Shown: one piece after another, positions 1 through 9,232 of the stretch
Numbering within the stretch: position 1 is the first letter of the stretch
Layout: every line of letters begins with the position of its first letter
DNA from: Pseudonocardia sp. N23
Lineage (GTDB): Bacteria; Actinomycetota; Actinomycetes; Mycobacteriales; Pseudonocardiaceae
DNA length: 64,000 nucleotides
Assembly: GCF_002583555.1 (NCBI RefSeq)
Contig: NZ_BEGX01000106.1
Span: 35,886-99,885 of the forward strand
Direction of reading: 5' to 3'
Notes under the pieces: model-generated
Seen by the model: the letters and a program-made list of their open reading frames with translations, nothing else
What the model was told of the DNA's origin: nothing
Database searches by the model: none
Made by a program: the position numbers and the translations under genes

Positions 1-97
1 GCGTGAGCAGGCCCGTCCCCCCGGTGCCTCCGACCGGGTGACGGCGCACCGGCGTGCCCCGCACGGACCTGACGGTCGCGGCCGGTAGCCTTCGGGC

Positions 98-113
98 TCG
101 AACGGCTGTTCGT
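98..113. promoter_or_regulatory. LexA-type SOS box upstream of ruvC
   Basis: The site reads TCGAAC-GGCT-GTTCGT, one mismatch (final A to T) from the actinobacterial LexA consensus TCGAAC-N4-GTTCGA. It lies 17 bases before the ruvC start, where bound LexA would block a promoter. ruvC is a known SOS gene in mycobacteria, as I recall. Bases 1-97 hold no gene I can recognise. Confidence 0.7.
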
Positions 114-130
114 GCGATCGGAGGATGCGG

Positions 131-700
131 GTGCGGGTGCTCGGCGTCGATCCGGGACTGACACGCTGCGGTATCGGCGTCGTCGACTCGACCGGGGGCC
201 GGGGGGTCGCGTTCGTCGCTGTCGACGTCGTCCGCACCACCGCTGACGAACCGCTCGCGCAGCGCCTGCTCGCCGTCGCCGACGCGGCCGACCGGTGGAT
301 CGCCGCGTTCGCCCCGGACGTCGTCGCGGTCGAGCGCGTGTTCGCCCAGAACAACGTCCGCACGGTGATGGGCACCGCCCAGGCCAGCGGGGTCGTCGCG
401 CTCGCAGCGGCGCGGGCCGGGCTGCCCGTCGCGTTCCACACCCCGAGCGAGGTCAAGGCCGCAGTCACCGGCGCGGGCCGCGCCGACAAGGCCCAGGTGA
501 CGACGATGGTGACCCGGCTGCTGGGCCTCGACGCCCCGCCCCGGCCCGCCGACGCCGCCGACGCGCTCGCACTGGCCATCTGCCACTGCTGGCGCGGCCC
601 GATGCAGACGCGGATGGCCGAGGCGCAGGCCAGGTCCGCCGAGCTCGCCAAGCGACACAAGGCCCGGCTCGCCGCCGCGGCGAAGGGAGCGTCCCGATGA
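131..700 (+). CDS. ruvC: Crossover junction endodeoxyribonuclease RuvC
   Basis: RuvC cuts Holliday junctions in the RuvABC resolvasome during recombinational repair. From GTG 131 the 189-residue protein starts MRVLGVDPG, the usual family N terminus, and all four catalytic acids are present: D7 in GVDPG, E68 in AVERVF, and D141 and D144 in the PADAADAL helix. An in-frame ATG at 125 is possible, but the GGAGG at 120-124 touches it directly and is spaced six bases from GTG 131, so I prefer 131. The stop overlaps the ruvA start in ATGA, implying translational coupling. The LexA-type box at 98-113 suggests SOS induction. Length is normal for the family. Confidence 0.96.
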   Translation: MRVLGVDPGLTRCGIGVVDSTGGRGVAFVAVDVVRTTADEPLAQRLLAVADAADRWIAAFAPDVVAVERVFAQNNVRTVMGTAQASGVVALAAARAGLPVAFHTPSEVKAAVTGAGRADKAQVTTMVTRLLGLDAPPRPADAADALALAICHCWRGPMQTRMAEAQARSAELAKRHKARLAAAAKGASR

Positions 701-1299
701 TCGCCAGCGTGCGCGGCGAGGTGCTGTCGATCGGCCTCGACCACGCGGTCGTCGAGGCCGGCAACGGCATCGGCTACGCCGTGTTCGCGACGCCCGCGAC
801 CCTGGCCGGGCTCCGGCGCGGCCACGAGGCCCGGCTCGCGACGCTGCTCGTGGTCAGGGAGGACTCGCTGACCCTCTTCGGGTTCGCCGACGTCGACGAG
901 CGGGAGCTGTTCGTCCTGCTGCAGACCGTCACCGGCGTCGGCCCCCGGCTGGCGCTGGCGACGCTCGCGGTGCTCGACCCCGACACGCTGCGCCGGGCGC
1001 TGTCCGAGGGCGACCTCACGACGCTGATGCGGATCCCCGGCGTCGGCCGCAAGAGCGCGGAACGGCTGGTCGTGGAGCTGCGCGACAAGGTCGTCGCCCC
1101 CACCCCGGTCGCGCACGGCGACGCGCCGCCGGTGCTCACCGGGAACACCCGCCGCGACCAGGTCGTCGAGGCGCTGGTCGGGCTGGGCTTCACCGCGAGG
1201 CCCGCCGAGGCCGCGGTCGACGGGGTGCTCGCAGGTGCACCCGACGCCGACCCGTCGACGCTGCTGCGGTCGGCGCTGACGCAGCTGGGCCGGACGTGA
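697..1299 (+). CDS. ruvA: Holliday junction branch migration protein RuvA
   Basis: RuvA binds the four-way junction as a tetramer and loads the RuvB motor. The 200-residue protein starts MIASVRGEVLSIG, with an OB-fold domain I (about 1-65), two helix-hairpin-helix motifs in domain II (TVTGVGPRLA and RIPGVGRKSA) and a C-terminal RuvB-binding helical domain beginning near NTRRDQVVEALVGLGF. The ATG overlaps the ruvC stop (ATGA), so the two are read as one unit. Length and domain order are standard and nothing is unusual. Confidence 0.96.
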   Translation: MIASVRGEVLSIGLDHAVVEAGNGIGYAVFATPATLAGLRRGHEARLATLLVVREDSLTLFGFADVDERELFVLLQTVTGVGPRLALATLAVLDPDTLRRALSEGDLTTLMRIPGVGRKSAERLVVELRDKVVAPTPVAHGDAPPVLTGNTRRDQVVEALVGLGFTARPAEAAVDGVLAGAPDADPSTLLRSALTQLGRT

Positions 1300-1353
1300 G
1301 CCGGGGGAGCGCGGCGTCGCGGGCGGGGTCGTGGGTGACCCGTGGGTGACGCC

Positions 1354-2421
1354 GTGAGCGACGAGGGCCTGCGGGAGGCCGAGCCGGAGGTCGACGACCG
1401 CGACCTCACCGCCGAGGTGCTCGAGGAGGACCTCGACGTCGAGGGTTCGCTGCGGCCGCGCCGGCTCGACGAGTTCATCGGCCAGCCCCGGGTGCGCGAA
1501 CAGCTGGAGCTAGTCCTGGAGGGGGCGCGCCGCCGCGGCGCACCACCCGACCACATCCTGCTGTCCGGCCCGCCCGGGCTCGGCAAGACGAGCCTGTCGA
1601 TGATCGTGGCCGCCGAGCTGGGCGCGGCGATCCGGCTGACGTCGGGACCGGCCCTGGAACGCGCGGGCGACCTCGCGGCGATGCTGTCCAACCTGCTGCC
1701 CGGCGACGTCCTGTTCATCGACGAGATCCACCGCATCGCCCGGCCCGCCGAGGAGATGCTCTACCTCGCGATGGAGGACTTCCGGGTCGACGTCGTCGTC
1801 GGCAAGGGACCAGGGGCGACGTCGATCCCGCTCGACATCGCGCCGTTCACGCTGGTCGGAGCCACGACGCGGTCCGGCGCACTGACCGGACCGCTGCGCG
1901 ACCGGTTCGGCTTCACCGGCCACATGGAGTTCTACGACGCCGCCGAGCTGGAGCTCGTGCTGCGGCGCGCGGCCGTCATTCTCGGGGTCGACCTTCGGCC
2001 GGAGGGGGCCGTCGAGATCGCCCGCCGGTCGCGCGGCACGCCCCGGATCGCGAACCGGCTCCTGCGCCGGGTGCGTGACTACGCGGAGGTCCGCGCCGAC
2101 GGCGCGGTCACCCTCGAGGTGGCACGGGAGGCGCTCGCCGTCTACGACGTCGACGAGCTCGGCCTCGACCGGCTCGACCGGGCGGTGCTGTCGGCGCTGG
2201 TCAAGTCGTTCGGCGGGGGGCCGGTGGGGGTCTCCACGTTGGCCGTGGCGGTCGGCGAGGAACCCGGTACCGTCGAGGAGGTCTGCGAGCCGTATCTTCT
2301 GCGCGCAGGCATGCTGGCCCGCACGCCGCGGGGCCGGGTCGCGACCGCCGCGGCATGGGCCCATCTGGGGATGGTTCCTCCTCCGGACGTCACCGGTCAG
2401 GCGTCCCAGGCGTTGTTCTGA
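1354..2421 (+). CDS. ruvB: Holliday junction branch migration ATPase RuvB
   Basis: RuvB is the hexameric AAA+ motor that drives branch migration with RuvA. Visible motifs are Walker A GPPGLGKTS, Walker B LFIDEIH, the sensor ATTRSG and the arginine finger in PLRDRFGF, followed by the winged-helix domain (VGVSTLAVAVGEEPGTVEEV). I chose GTG 1354 (MSDEGLREAE) because GTGAGCGAC is a typical actinobacterial start; GTG 1342 adds four residues and neither start has a clear Shine-Dalgarno sequence. It follows ruvA by about 50 bases and completes ruvCAB. The usual length is 340-360 residues; this one has 355. Confidence 0.95.
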   Translation: MSDEGLREAEPEVDDRDLTAEVLEEDLDVEGSLRPRRLDEFIGQPRVREQLELVLEGARRRGAPPDHILLSGPPGLGKTSLSMIVAAELGAAIRLTSGPALERAGDLAAMLSNLLPGDVLFIDEIHRIARPAEEMLYLAMEDFRVDVVVGKGPGATSIPLDIAPFTLVGATTRSGALTGPLRDRFGFTGHMEFYDAAELELVLRRAAVILGVDLRPEGAVEIARRSRGTPRIANRLLRRVRDYAEVRADGAVTLEVAREALAVYDVDELGLDRLDRAVLSALVKSFGGGPVGVSTLAVAVGEEPGTVEEVCEPYLLRAGMLARTPRGRVATAAAWAHLGMVPPPDVTGQASQALF

Positions 2422-2509
2422 ACAAGGCGGTCGAGACCCCGGCGTCGCGCGATCCGCGGTGCTGGCAGACTCGGGCCGACCTGCGAAGATACGGAGATCT
2501 CAGAAGATC

Positions 2510-2983
2510 ATGGAAACGCTGCTCTTTCCCCTGCTCATCCTCCTGCTGTTCATCCCGATCTTCCTGTCCGGTCGCAAGCAGCGCCGACAGGTGCAGGAGA
2601 CCCAGCGGCTCCAGGCCGCCCTCGAGGTCGGCGACGTCGTCACCACGACGTCCGGCCTGCGCGGCACCATCGTCGACTCCTCCTACGAGGACACCATCGA
2701 CCTCGAGATCGCCGACGGTGTCGTGACGACGTGGCTGCGTGCCGCGGTCCGCGACAGGGTCGACACCACCCCCGACGACGCGTCGGAGCTGACCGGGGAC
2801 GACGCCATTCCGGCGGCCCCGGCCGAGCCGGCCCGTCCGTCGCTGGAGAAGAACCCCGGCCCCGACGCCACGCCCGCCGGTGGCGCCGCCACCAACGGCA
2901 CCGCCGGAACCAGCACCAACGGCACCGCCGGTGCCACCGACGACGACGCCCAGACGGGCGGCACGCCGGGCTCGCGCAACTGA
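2510..2983 (+). CDS. yajC: Preprotein translocase subunit YajC
   Basis: YajC is a small inner-membrane partner of SecD-SecF and SecYEG. The 157-residue protein has one N-terminal transmembrane helix (LLFPLLILLLFIPIFLS) followed by a basic stretch (GRKQRRQ) and the cytoplasmic core LEVGDVVTTTSGLRGTIVD. The last 60 residues are Ala, Pro, Gly and Thr rich, with a repeated TNGTAG motif, and are probably disordered; this tail is longer than in E. coli YajC (110 residues). It sits directly upstream of secD and secF, the usual order. ATG 2510 places the helix at the very N terminus. Confidence 0.92.
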   Translation: METLLFPLLILLLFIPIFLSGRKQRRQVQETQRLQAALEVGDVVTTTSGLRGTIVDSSYEDTIDLEIADGVVTTWLRAAVRDRVDTTPDDASELTGDDAIPAAPAEPARPSLEKNPGPDATPAGGAATNGTAGTSTNGTAGATDDDAQTGGTPGSRN

Positions 2984-3073
2984 CGACCCGAGGGCGGCCA
3001 CCGCGATCAGACGATCGGGCCGCCCGCCCGGGCCCCGGTCGTCGGTGCCCGGCTACCTCCTGGAGACCTGCAC

Positions 3074-4840
3074 GTGGCAACGACCCCGGGGCGCATCCGC
3101 CCCTGGCGGTACCTGGCGTCCTTCGTCGGGATCGTCGTCATCCTGTACGCCCTGGTGTTCTTCACCGGCGACGGGAAGGCCACCCCCAAGCTGGGGATCG
3201 ACCTGCAGGGCGGCACCCAGGTGACGCTCACGGCACGGACCACGACGGGTGAGGACCCGCCTCGCGACCAGCTGGTGCAGGCCCAGGAGATCATCGAACG
3301 GCGGGTGAACGGTCTCGGTGTGAGCGGCGCCGAGGTCGTCCTCGACGGCACGAACATCAACATCACCGTCCCGGGCGACGGTGGTGACGAGGCGAAGTCG
3401 CTCGGCCAGACGGCCCAGCTGCGTATCCGCCCCGTCCTGCAGGACGCGGCGGCGACTCTTCCCGGCGCCGGCACGCCGACCTCGCCGGGCGACACCGGTG
3501 GGACGGCCGACCAGGGCGGCACGGGCACCGGTCCGGGCGCTCCCGCCACCGGTCAGCCGCAGGGGCTCGGCGCGCTCGACACGTCCCACGGTGCGATCGC
3601 GCCGGTCTCGTACTCGACGCCGCTGCGCGACCCCGCCGTCGGTCCGGCTCAGCAGACGCCGCCGCCGACGCCGGGCACGACCGCCCCCGCCGCGCCCGCG
3701 GCCCCGGGCGCGGCTGCGTCGGAGCCGGTCGACCCGGCCCTGAAGGCTGCGGTCGACCAGGCCAAGGCGACCCGGCAGAGCACCGACCCGGCGACACTGC
3801 AGGCCGCCCTCGCGGCGCTGGACTGCACCAAGCAGGACCCGCTGCTCGGCTACGACGACCCGGCGCTGCCGCTCGTCGCGTGCAGCGAGGACAAGCAGGC
3901 GAAGTACATCCTCGACAAGACGCTGATCGAGGGCACCGACATCGACAGCGCCCAGGCCGGACAGAACCAGAACAGCGTCGACTGGGTGGTCAGCCTGACG
4001 TTCAAGTCGGCGGCCGCGCAGGCGTGGGGGGACTACACGAGCCAGAACGTCGGCAAGGCAGCGGCCTTCGTCCTCGACGGCCAGGTCGTGTCCGCCCCGA
4101 CGATCAACCAGCCGATCTTCGGGACCACCGAGGTCAGCGGCAACTTCAACCAGCAACGCGCCCAGGACCTCGCCGGTGTCCTGCGCTACGGGTCGCTGCC
4201 GCTGTCGTTCCAGTCCTCGCAGGCCGAGACGATCTCGGCGACCCTCGGCACGGCGTCGTTGCAGGCGGGTCTCATCGCCGGGGCCATCGGGCTCGCGCTG
4301 GTGTTCGTCTACTGCCTGTTCTACTACCGCATCCTCGGCGTGCTGACGATCCTGTCGCTGGTCCTGTCGGGGCTGGTCGTCTACGCGGTCCTGGTGCTGC
4401 TCGGCAGATGGGTGGGCCTCACCCTCGACCTCGCCGGCGTCGCCGGGTTCATCGTGGCCATCGGCATCACGGCGGACTCGTTCGTCATCTTCTTCGAGAG
4501 ACTCAAGGACGAGATGCGGGAGGGCCGGACGTTCCGGGCGGCGGTGCCGCGCGGCTGGGTCCGCGCCCGGCGCACGATCCTGTCGGCCGACGCGGTCAGC
4601 TTCCTGGCGTCCGCGGTGCTCTACATCCTGGCCGTCGGCCAGGTGAAGGGCTTCGCGTTCACCCTCGGCATGTCGACGGTGCTCGACCTCGTCGTCGTGT
4701 TCCTGGTGACGCACCCGCTCGTCGCGCTGGCGTCGAACTCGAAGGTGTTCTCCAGCCCGGCCCTGTCGGGGCTGGGCAGCGTCGCCGCGATCGGCGCCGA
4801 ACGCCGGCGTGCGGCCGCAACGGCCGGGAAGGGGGCCTGA
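3074..4840 (+). CDS. secD: Protein translocase subunit SecD
   Basis: SecD uses the proton-motive force with SecF to pull secreted proteins out of the Sec channel. This 588-residue protein has an N-terminal membrane helix (about 16-36), the conserved KLGIDLQGGTQV motif, a large extracytoplasmic domain and five C-terminal membrane helices (about 395-565) carrying the SecD/SecF signature around VAIGITADSFVIFFERLKDE. Between roughly 130 and 215 is a Pro, Ala, Gly and Thr rich insert, a form common in actinobacterial SecD. A GGAG lies upstream of GTG 3074. secF begins one base after its stop codon. Confidence 0.96.
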   Translation: MATTPGRIRPWRYLASFVGIVVILYALVFFTGDGKATPKLGIDLQGGTQVTLTARTTTGEDPPRDQLVQAQEIIERRVNGLGVSGAEVVLDGTNINITVPGDGGDEAKSLGQTAQLRIRPVLQDAAATLPGAGTPTSPGDTGGTADQGGTGTGPGAPATGQPQGLGALDTSHGAIAPVSYSTPLRDPAVGPAQQTPPPTPGTTAPAAPAAPGAAASEPVDPALKAAVDQAKATRQSTDPATLQAALAALDCTKQDPLLGYDDPALPLVACSEDKQAKYILDKTLIEGTDIDSAQAGQNQNSVDWVVSLTFKSAAAQAWGDYTSQNVGKAAAFVLDGQVVSAPTINQPIFGTTEVSGNFNQQRAQDLAGVLRYGSLPLSFQSSQAETISATLGTASLQAGLIAGAIGLALVFVYCLFYYRILGVLTILSLVLSGLVVYAVLVLLGRWVGLTLDLAGVAGFIVAIGITADSFVIFFERLKDEMREGRTFRAAVPRGWVRARRTILSADAVSFLASAVLYILAVGQVKGFAFTLGMSTVLDLVVVFLVTHPLVALASNSKVFSSPALSGLGSVAAIGAERRRAAATAGKGA

Positions 4841-4841
4841 C

Positions 4842-6119
4842 GTGGCCTCGCAGGACACGACCACGAAAACCGTGAAGAAGCCCGCGCCGACGCGCGGAAG
4901 CACGCTGAGCAGGCTCTACACCGGCACGGGCGCGTTCGACATCGTCGGCAAGCGCAAGGTCTGGTACATCGCCTTCGGTGCGCTGGTGCTGATCTGCCTG
5001 CTCTCGATCGTCCTCCGCGGCTTCAACCTCGGGATCGACTTCACCGGCGGCACGAAGATCCAGTTCTCGGCCACCGGCGCCACCGGCCCGATCTCGACCC
5101 AGCAGGTCTCCGACGTCTACCAGCGCACCATCGGCGAGGAGCCGGCGTCGGTGCAGACAGCGGGGACGGGTGCGTCGGCGACGATCCAGCTCCGGTCCGA
5201 GCCGCTCGACCAGGCTCGGACGATCGCGCTCAAGGACGCCCTGAACCAGGAGTTCCAGCCGCTCGGCCCCGACGGCAGGCCGTCGGCGCAGGCCATCAGC
5301 GACAGCGCGGTCAGCGGCATCTGGGGTGGGCAGATCACCCGCCAGGCGGTCATCGCGCTCGCGGTGTTCCTGGTGCTGGTCACGCTGTTCCTGGCGTTCT
5401 ACTTCGAACGTGCGATGGCCGTCGCGGCGCTCGTGGCGCTCGTCCACGACGTGATCGTCACGGCCGGCATCTACTCGATCATCGGCTTCGAGGTCACCCC
5501 GGCCACGGTCATCGGGCTGCTCACGATCCTCGGGTTCTCCCTGTACGACACGGTCGTCGTGTTCGACAAGGTCCGGGAGAACGTCCGCGGCCTGCTCGGG
5601 CTGACCCGGCGCACCTACGGCGAGGCGGCGAACCTCGCGCTGAACCAGACGCTGATGCGCTCGATCAACACCTCGCTCATCGCGGTGCTGCCGGTGCTCG
5701 GCCTGATGGTCGTCGGTGTCGGGCTGCTCGGCGTCGGCACGCTGGCCGACCTGGCGCTGGTGCAGCTCGTCGGCATCGTCGCCGGTGCGCTGTCCTCGCT
5801 GATGCTGGCCACGCCGCTGCTGGTCGACCTGAAGATGCGCGACCCGCGCTTCCGCAAGCAGGCCGAGCGGGTCGCGGCCCGCCGGGCCCGCGCGGCGCGC
5901 ACGGGTGGTGCCCGGGCGACCGACGCGGACGGCGACGACGACTCCACCGACGACGAGTCCATCGACCGGGAGCTGCGCCGCGAACGTGCGGCCGCCGCCG
6001 CGGCGGGCACGTCCGCCCGGGCGCAGGGCCGTGGTCCCCGGGGCGGTGGGAACGGCCGTCCGACGGGCAAGTCGGGCAGGCCGACGGCACAGCCGACCGG
6101 CAAGCAGCGCCGCCGGTGA
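4842..6119 (+). CDS. secF: Protein translocase subunit SecF
   Basis: SecF is the partner of SecD. From GTG 4842 (MASQDTTTKTVKK) it has 425 residues: a short basic N terminus, a first membrane helix, the GIDFTGGTKI motif, and five further helices including the conserved GFSLYDTVVVFDKVREN segment. A longer reading frame starts at 4809 inside secD, but 4842 lies one base after the secD stop and gives the normal N terminus. The C-terminal 90 residues are charged and low in complexity (acidic, then Arg/Gly rich) and probably cytoplasmic. Its stop overlaps the apt start (GTGA). Confidence 0.95.
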   Translation: MASQDTTTKTVKKPAPTRGSTLSRLYTGTGAFDIVGKRKVWYIAFGALVLICLLSIVLRGFNLGIDFTGGTKIQFSATGATGPISTQQVSDVYQRTIGEEPASVQTAGTGASATIQLRSEPLDQARTIALKDALNQEFQPLGPDGRPSAQAISDSAVSGIWGGQITRQAVIALAVFLVLVTLFLAFYFERAMAVAALVALVHDVIVTAGIYSIIGFEVTPATVIGLLTILGFSLYDTVVVFDKVRENVRGLLGLTRRTYGEAANLALNQTLMRSINTSLIAVLPVLGLMVVGVGLLGVGTLADLALVQLVGIVAGALSSLMLATPLLVDLKMRDPRFRKQAERVAARRARAARTGGARATDADGDDDSTDDESIDRELRRERAAAAAAGTSARAQGRGPRGGGNGRPTGKSGRPTAQPTGKQRRR

Positions 6120-6673
6120 CCGCGCTGCCCGTTGGCACCGACGACGAGGAGGCCGCGGAACGGCTCGCCCAGGTCAGGGCGCTGGTCCGTGACGTACCGG
6201 ACTTTCCCGGGCCCGGTGTGCTGTTCCGTGACATCACCCCGGTGCTCGCCGACGGGCAGGCGCTGACCACCGTCGCGACCGAGCTCGCGGCGCTGGTCGG
6301 CGAGGCCGACCTGGTCGCGGGGGTCGAGGCGCGGGGGTTCCTCATCGGCTCGGCGGTGGCCGTCGTCGCGGGTGTCGGCGTCGTGCCGGTGCGCAAGGCG
6401 GGCAAGCTGCCGCGGGTCGCCGCGAGCCGCAGCTACTCCCTCGAGTACGGCGAGGCCACCCTGGAGCTGCCGGCGGATGTCGTGGAGGCCGGGGCGCGGG
6501 TGTTCGTCGTCGACGACGTGCTGGCCACCGGCGGGACGGCGGCCGCGACCTGTGCGCTGCTGGCCGACGTGGGGGCCGTCGTCACCGGGTTCGGCGCCCT
6601 GGTCGAGCTGGGAGCCCTCGGCGGGCGGGCGCGGCTGGGCGACGTCGAGGTCCATGCGCTGATGACGTACTGA
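6116..6673 (+). CDS. apt: Adenine phosphoribosyltransferase
   Basis: Apt salvages adenine by joining it to PRPP to give AMP. The 185-residue protein shows the adenine-side segment PDFPGPGVLFRDITPVL, the GVEARGFLIG loop and the PRPP-binding motif VFVVDDVLATGGT. It overlaps secF by four bases (GTGA) and precedes rel, the order secF-apt-rel being widespread in actinobacteria. The first twelve or so residues are extra compared with E. coli Apt; no better start is visible. Confidence 0.95.
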   Translation: MTALPVGTDDEEAAERLAQVRALVRDVPDFPGPGVLFRDITPVLADGQALTTVATELAALVGEADLVAGVEARGFLIGSAVAVVAGVGVVPVRKAGKLPRVAASRSYSLEYGEATLELPADVVEAGARVFVVDDVLATGGTAAATCALLADVGAVVTGFGALVELGALGGRARLGDVEVHALMTY

Positions 6674-6735
6674 GCGTGCCGGTGTACTGAGCCCGGCCCG
6701 GAGCCGAGGGTTATCCTTCTCGAGGTGGAGCGCGC

Positions 6736-9078
6736 ATGACGGATCTGCAGCCGGCCGCACCGCCGGTCCCCGGTCCCGAGGGCCCCGGCACGGCGGTGAC
6801 GAAGCCTTCGGCGACGCGCCGCGTCCGCGCCCGGATCGCGCGCCGGATGACCCCCCAGCGGGTCGCGGTCGTCAAGCCGGTCCTCGAGCCGCTGGCGACG
6901 GTCCACCGGGCCCTGCACCCCAACGCCGACCTCGGGCTGCTGCAGCACGCCTACGACGTCGCCGAGGCCAAGCACGAGCACCAGAAGCGCAAGTCGGGCG
7001 ACCCGTACATCACCCATCCGCTCGCCGTCGCCACCATCCTGGCCGAGCTGGGCATGGACACGACGACGCTGGTCGCGGCGCTGCTGCACGACACGGTGGA
7101 GGACACCGACTACTCGCTCGACCGGCTGCGTGACGACTTCGGGGACGAGGTCGCGCACCTGGTCGACGGCGTCACCAAGCTCGACAAGGTCGAGTTCGGG
7201 TCGGCCGCCGAGGCCGAGACGATCCGCAAGATGGTCGTCGCCATGGCGCGGGACCCACGGGTGCTGGTCATCAAGCTGTCGGACCGGCTGCACAACATGC
7301 GCACCATGCGGTTCCTGTCGCCGGAGAAGCAGGCGAAGAAGGCCCGCGAGACCCTCGAGGTGATGGCGCCGCTCGCGCACCGCCTGGGCATGGCGACGGT
7401 CAAGTGGGAGCTCGAGGACCTGTCGTTCGCGATCCTGCACCCCAAGAAGTACGAGGAGATCGTGCGGCTGGTCGCCACCCGGGCGCCGTCGCGTGACACC
7501 TACCTCAAGCAGGTCATCGACGAGGTCATGCAGCAGCTCGAGGGTGCGCGGATCGCCGCGACCGTCGAGGGCAGGCCGAAGCACTACTACTCGATCTACC
7601 GCAAGATGATCGTCAAGGGCCGCGACTTCGACGACATCCACGACCTCGTCGGGGTCCGGGTGCTGGTCGACGAGGTGCGTGACTGCTACGCCGCGATGGG
7701 CATGGTGCACGCGTTGTGGCAGCCGATGCCGGGCCGGTTCAAGGACTACATCGCCCAGCCCCGGTTCGGGGTCTACCAGTCGCTGCACACCACCGTGATC
7801 GGCCCCGACGGCAAGCCCCTCGAGGTCCAGATCCGCACCCGGGAGATGCACCGCACCGCGGAGTACGGCATCGCCGCGCACTGGCGCTACAAGGAGACCA
7901 AGGGCTCCAACGTCGCCGCGGGCGGCAACGGCATCGTCGAGATCGACGAGATGTCGTGGATGCGCCAGCTGCTCGACTGGCAGCGTGAGGCCGCCGACCC
8001 GGGGGACTTCCTGGAGTCGCTGCGCTTCGACCTCGCATCGCAGGAGATCTTCGTCTTCACGCCGAAGGGCGACGTCGTCACGCTGCCGACGGGGTCGACC
8101 CCGGTCGACCTCGCCTACGCCGTGCACACCGAGGTCGGCAACCGTTGCATCGGCTCCCGGGTCAACGGCCGTCTCGTCGCGCTGGAACGCACCCTGGAGT
8201 CCGGCGACGTCGTCGAGATCTTCACGTCCAAGGCCGAGGCCGCCGGCCCCAGCCGCGACTGGCTGCAGTTCGCCGCGTCGCCACGGGCCAAGACCAAGAT
8301 CAAGCACTGGTTCGCCAAGGAGCGCCGCGAGGAGGCCATCGAGGCGGGCAAGGACGCGATCACCCGCGAGGCCCGGCGCACCGGGATGCCGCTGCAGCGG
8401 CTCGCCTCGCCGGACTCGATGGCGGCCCTGTCGCGGGAGCTGCACTTCCCCGACCTGTCCGGGCTCTACGCCGCGGTCGGGGAGGGGCACGCGAGTGCCC
8501 GCCACGTCGTGCAGCGCCTGGTGGCGTTGCTGGGCGGGATCGAGGACGCGGAGGAGGAGCTCGCCGAGCGGGCCACTCCGTCGACGGTCCGCCAGCGCAG
8601 GCCCACCGGCGACGCGGGCGTGACCGTCGTGAACCCCGACGGCAGCTCCGCGGGCGACATGTACACCAAGCTCGCGCGGTGCTGCACGCCCGTGCCCGGC
8701 GACGACATCCTCGGTTTCGTGACGCGTGGTGGCGGGATCAGCGTCCACCGCACCGACTGCACCAACGCGCACGACCTGCAGAGCCGCGAGGAGCGGCTGC
8801 TCGACGTGGCGTGGTCGGTGTCGCCCGGGTCGGTCTTCCTCGTCGCGATCCAGGTCGAGGCACTCGACAGGCACCGGCTGCTCTCGGACGTGACGAAGGT
8901 GCTGGCCGACGAGCGCGTCAACATCCTCTCGGCGTCGGTGACGACGTCTCGGGACCGGGTCGCGGTGTCGCGGTTCAGCTTCGAGATGGGCGACCCGAAG
9001 CATCTCGGGCACGTGCTGCGCACGGTCCGCAACGTGGAGGGCGTCTACGACGTCTACCGCGTCACGTCCGCGGGCTGA
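6736..9078 (+). CDS. rel: Bifunctional (p)ppGpp synthetase/hydrolase Rel
   Basis: Rel makes and degrades the alarmone (p)ppGpp. All domains are present in 780 residues: the HD hydrolase (ALLHDTVEDTDYS), the synthetase (GRPKHYYSIYRK and KGRDFDDIHDLVGVR), TGS (FTPKGDVVTLPTGSTPVDLA), the zinc-finger-like segment ARCCTPVPGDDILGF and a C-terminal ACT domain. The RDFDD charge pattern is that of bifunctional Rel rather than of E. coli-type RelA, and the HD motif is intact, so both activities are expected. A TATCCT hexamer at 6712-6717 just upstream, with GAGGTGGAG before the ATG, suggests a promoter of its own within the apt-rel spacer. Confidence 0.97.
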   Translation: MTDLQPAAPPVPGPEGPGTAVTKPSATRRVRARIARRMTPQRVAVVKPVLEPLATVHRALHPNADLGLLQHAYDVAEAKHEHQKRKSGDPYITHPLAVATILAELGMDTTTLVAALLHDTVEDTDYSLDRLRDDFGDEVAHLVDGVTKLDKVEFGSAAEAETIRKMVVAMARDPRVLVIKLSDRLHNMRTMRFLSPEKQAKKARETLEVMAPLAHRLGMATVKWELEDLSFAILHPKKYEEIVRLVATRAPSRDTYLKQVIDEVMQQLEGARIAATVEGRPKHYYSIYRKMIVKGRDFDDIHDLVGVRVLVDEVRDCYAAMGMVHALWQPMPGRFKDYIAQPRFGVYQSLHTTVIGPDGKPLEVQIRTREMHRTAEYGIAAHWRYKETKGSNVAAGGNGIVEIDEMSWMRQLLDWQREAADPGDFLESLRFDLASQEIFVFTPKGDVVTLPTGSTPVDLAYAVHTEVGNRCIGSRVNGRLVALERTLESGDVVEIFTSKAEAAGPSRDWLQFAASPRAKTKIKHWFAKERREEAIEAGKDAITREARRTGMPLQRLASPDSMAALSRELHFPDLSGLYAAVGEGHASARHVVQRLVALLGGIEDAEEELAERATPSTVRQRRPTGDAGVTVVNPDGSSAGDMYTKLARCCTPVPGDDILGFVTRGGGISVHRTDCTNAHDLQSREERLLDVAWSVSPGSVFLVAIQVEALDRHRLLSDVTKVLADERVNILSASVTTSRDRVAVSRFSFEMGDPKHLGHVLRTVRNVEGVYDVYRVTSAG

Positions 9079-9195
9079 CCGGCCGGCCGGGCCACCGGCC
9101 GTCCAGGCGACCGTCCGGCGCAGCGGGGCCACACGGCTCTACTCGAACGAGTGACGAAAGTGGCGCATGCATACGCACGGTGCGCATTGCAACTC

Positions 9196-9224
9196 TTGTG
9201 AGTGCTGAGAGCCGTCTCTACTGT
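9196..9224 (+). promoter_or_regulatory. Promoter of the Rpf-like gene
   Basis: TTGTGA (9196-9201) and TACTGT (9219-9224) are separated by 17 bases, a good housekeeping-type promoter. Its expected transcription start, about seven to nine bases downstream, falls on or next to the GTG start codon at 9233, so the mRNA is probably leaderless. No transcript data are available to me. Confidence 0.6.
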
Positions 9225-9232
9225 TCCGCGTC

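Noticed and set aside
9141..9156. An SOS box at TCGAACGAGTGACGAA
   Set aside because: Only the left half matches; the right half is GACGAA instead of GTTCGA. It does contain ACTCG-AA-CGAGT, which may be an unrelated short palindrome.
9079..9232. A c-di-AMP (ydaO-type) riboswitch before the Rpf-like gene
   Set aside because: Such riboswitches often precede rpf genes, but the 154-base spacer lacks the conserved core and the promoter found leaves no leader.
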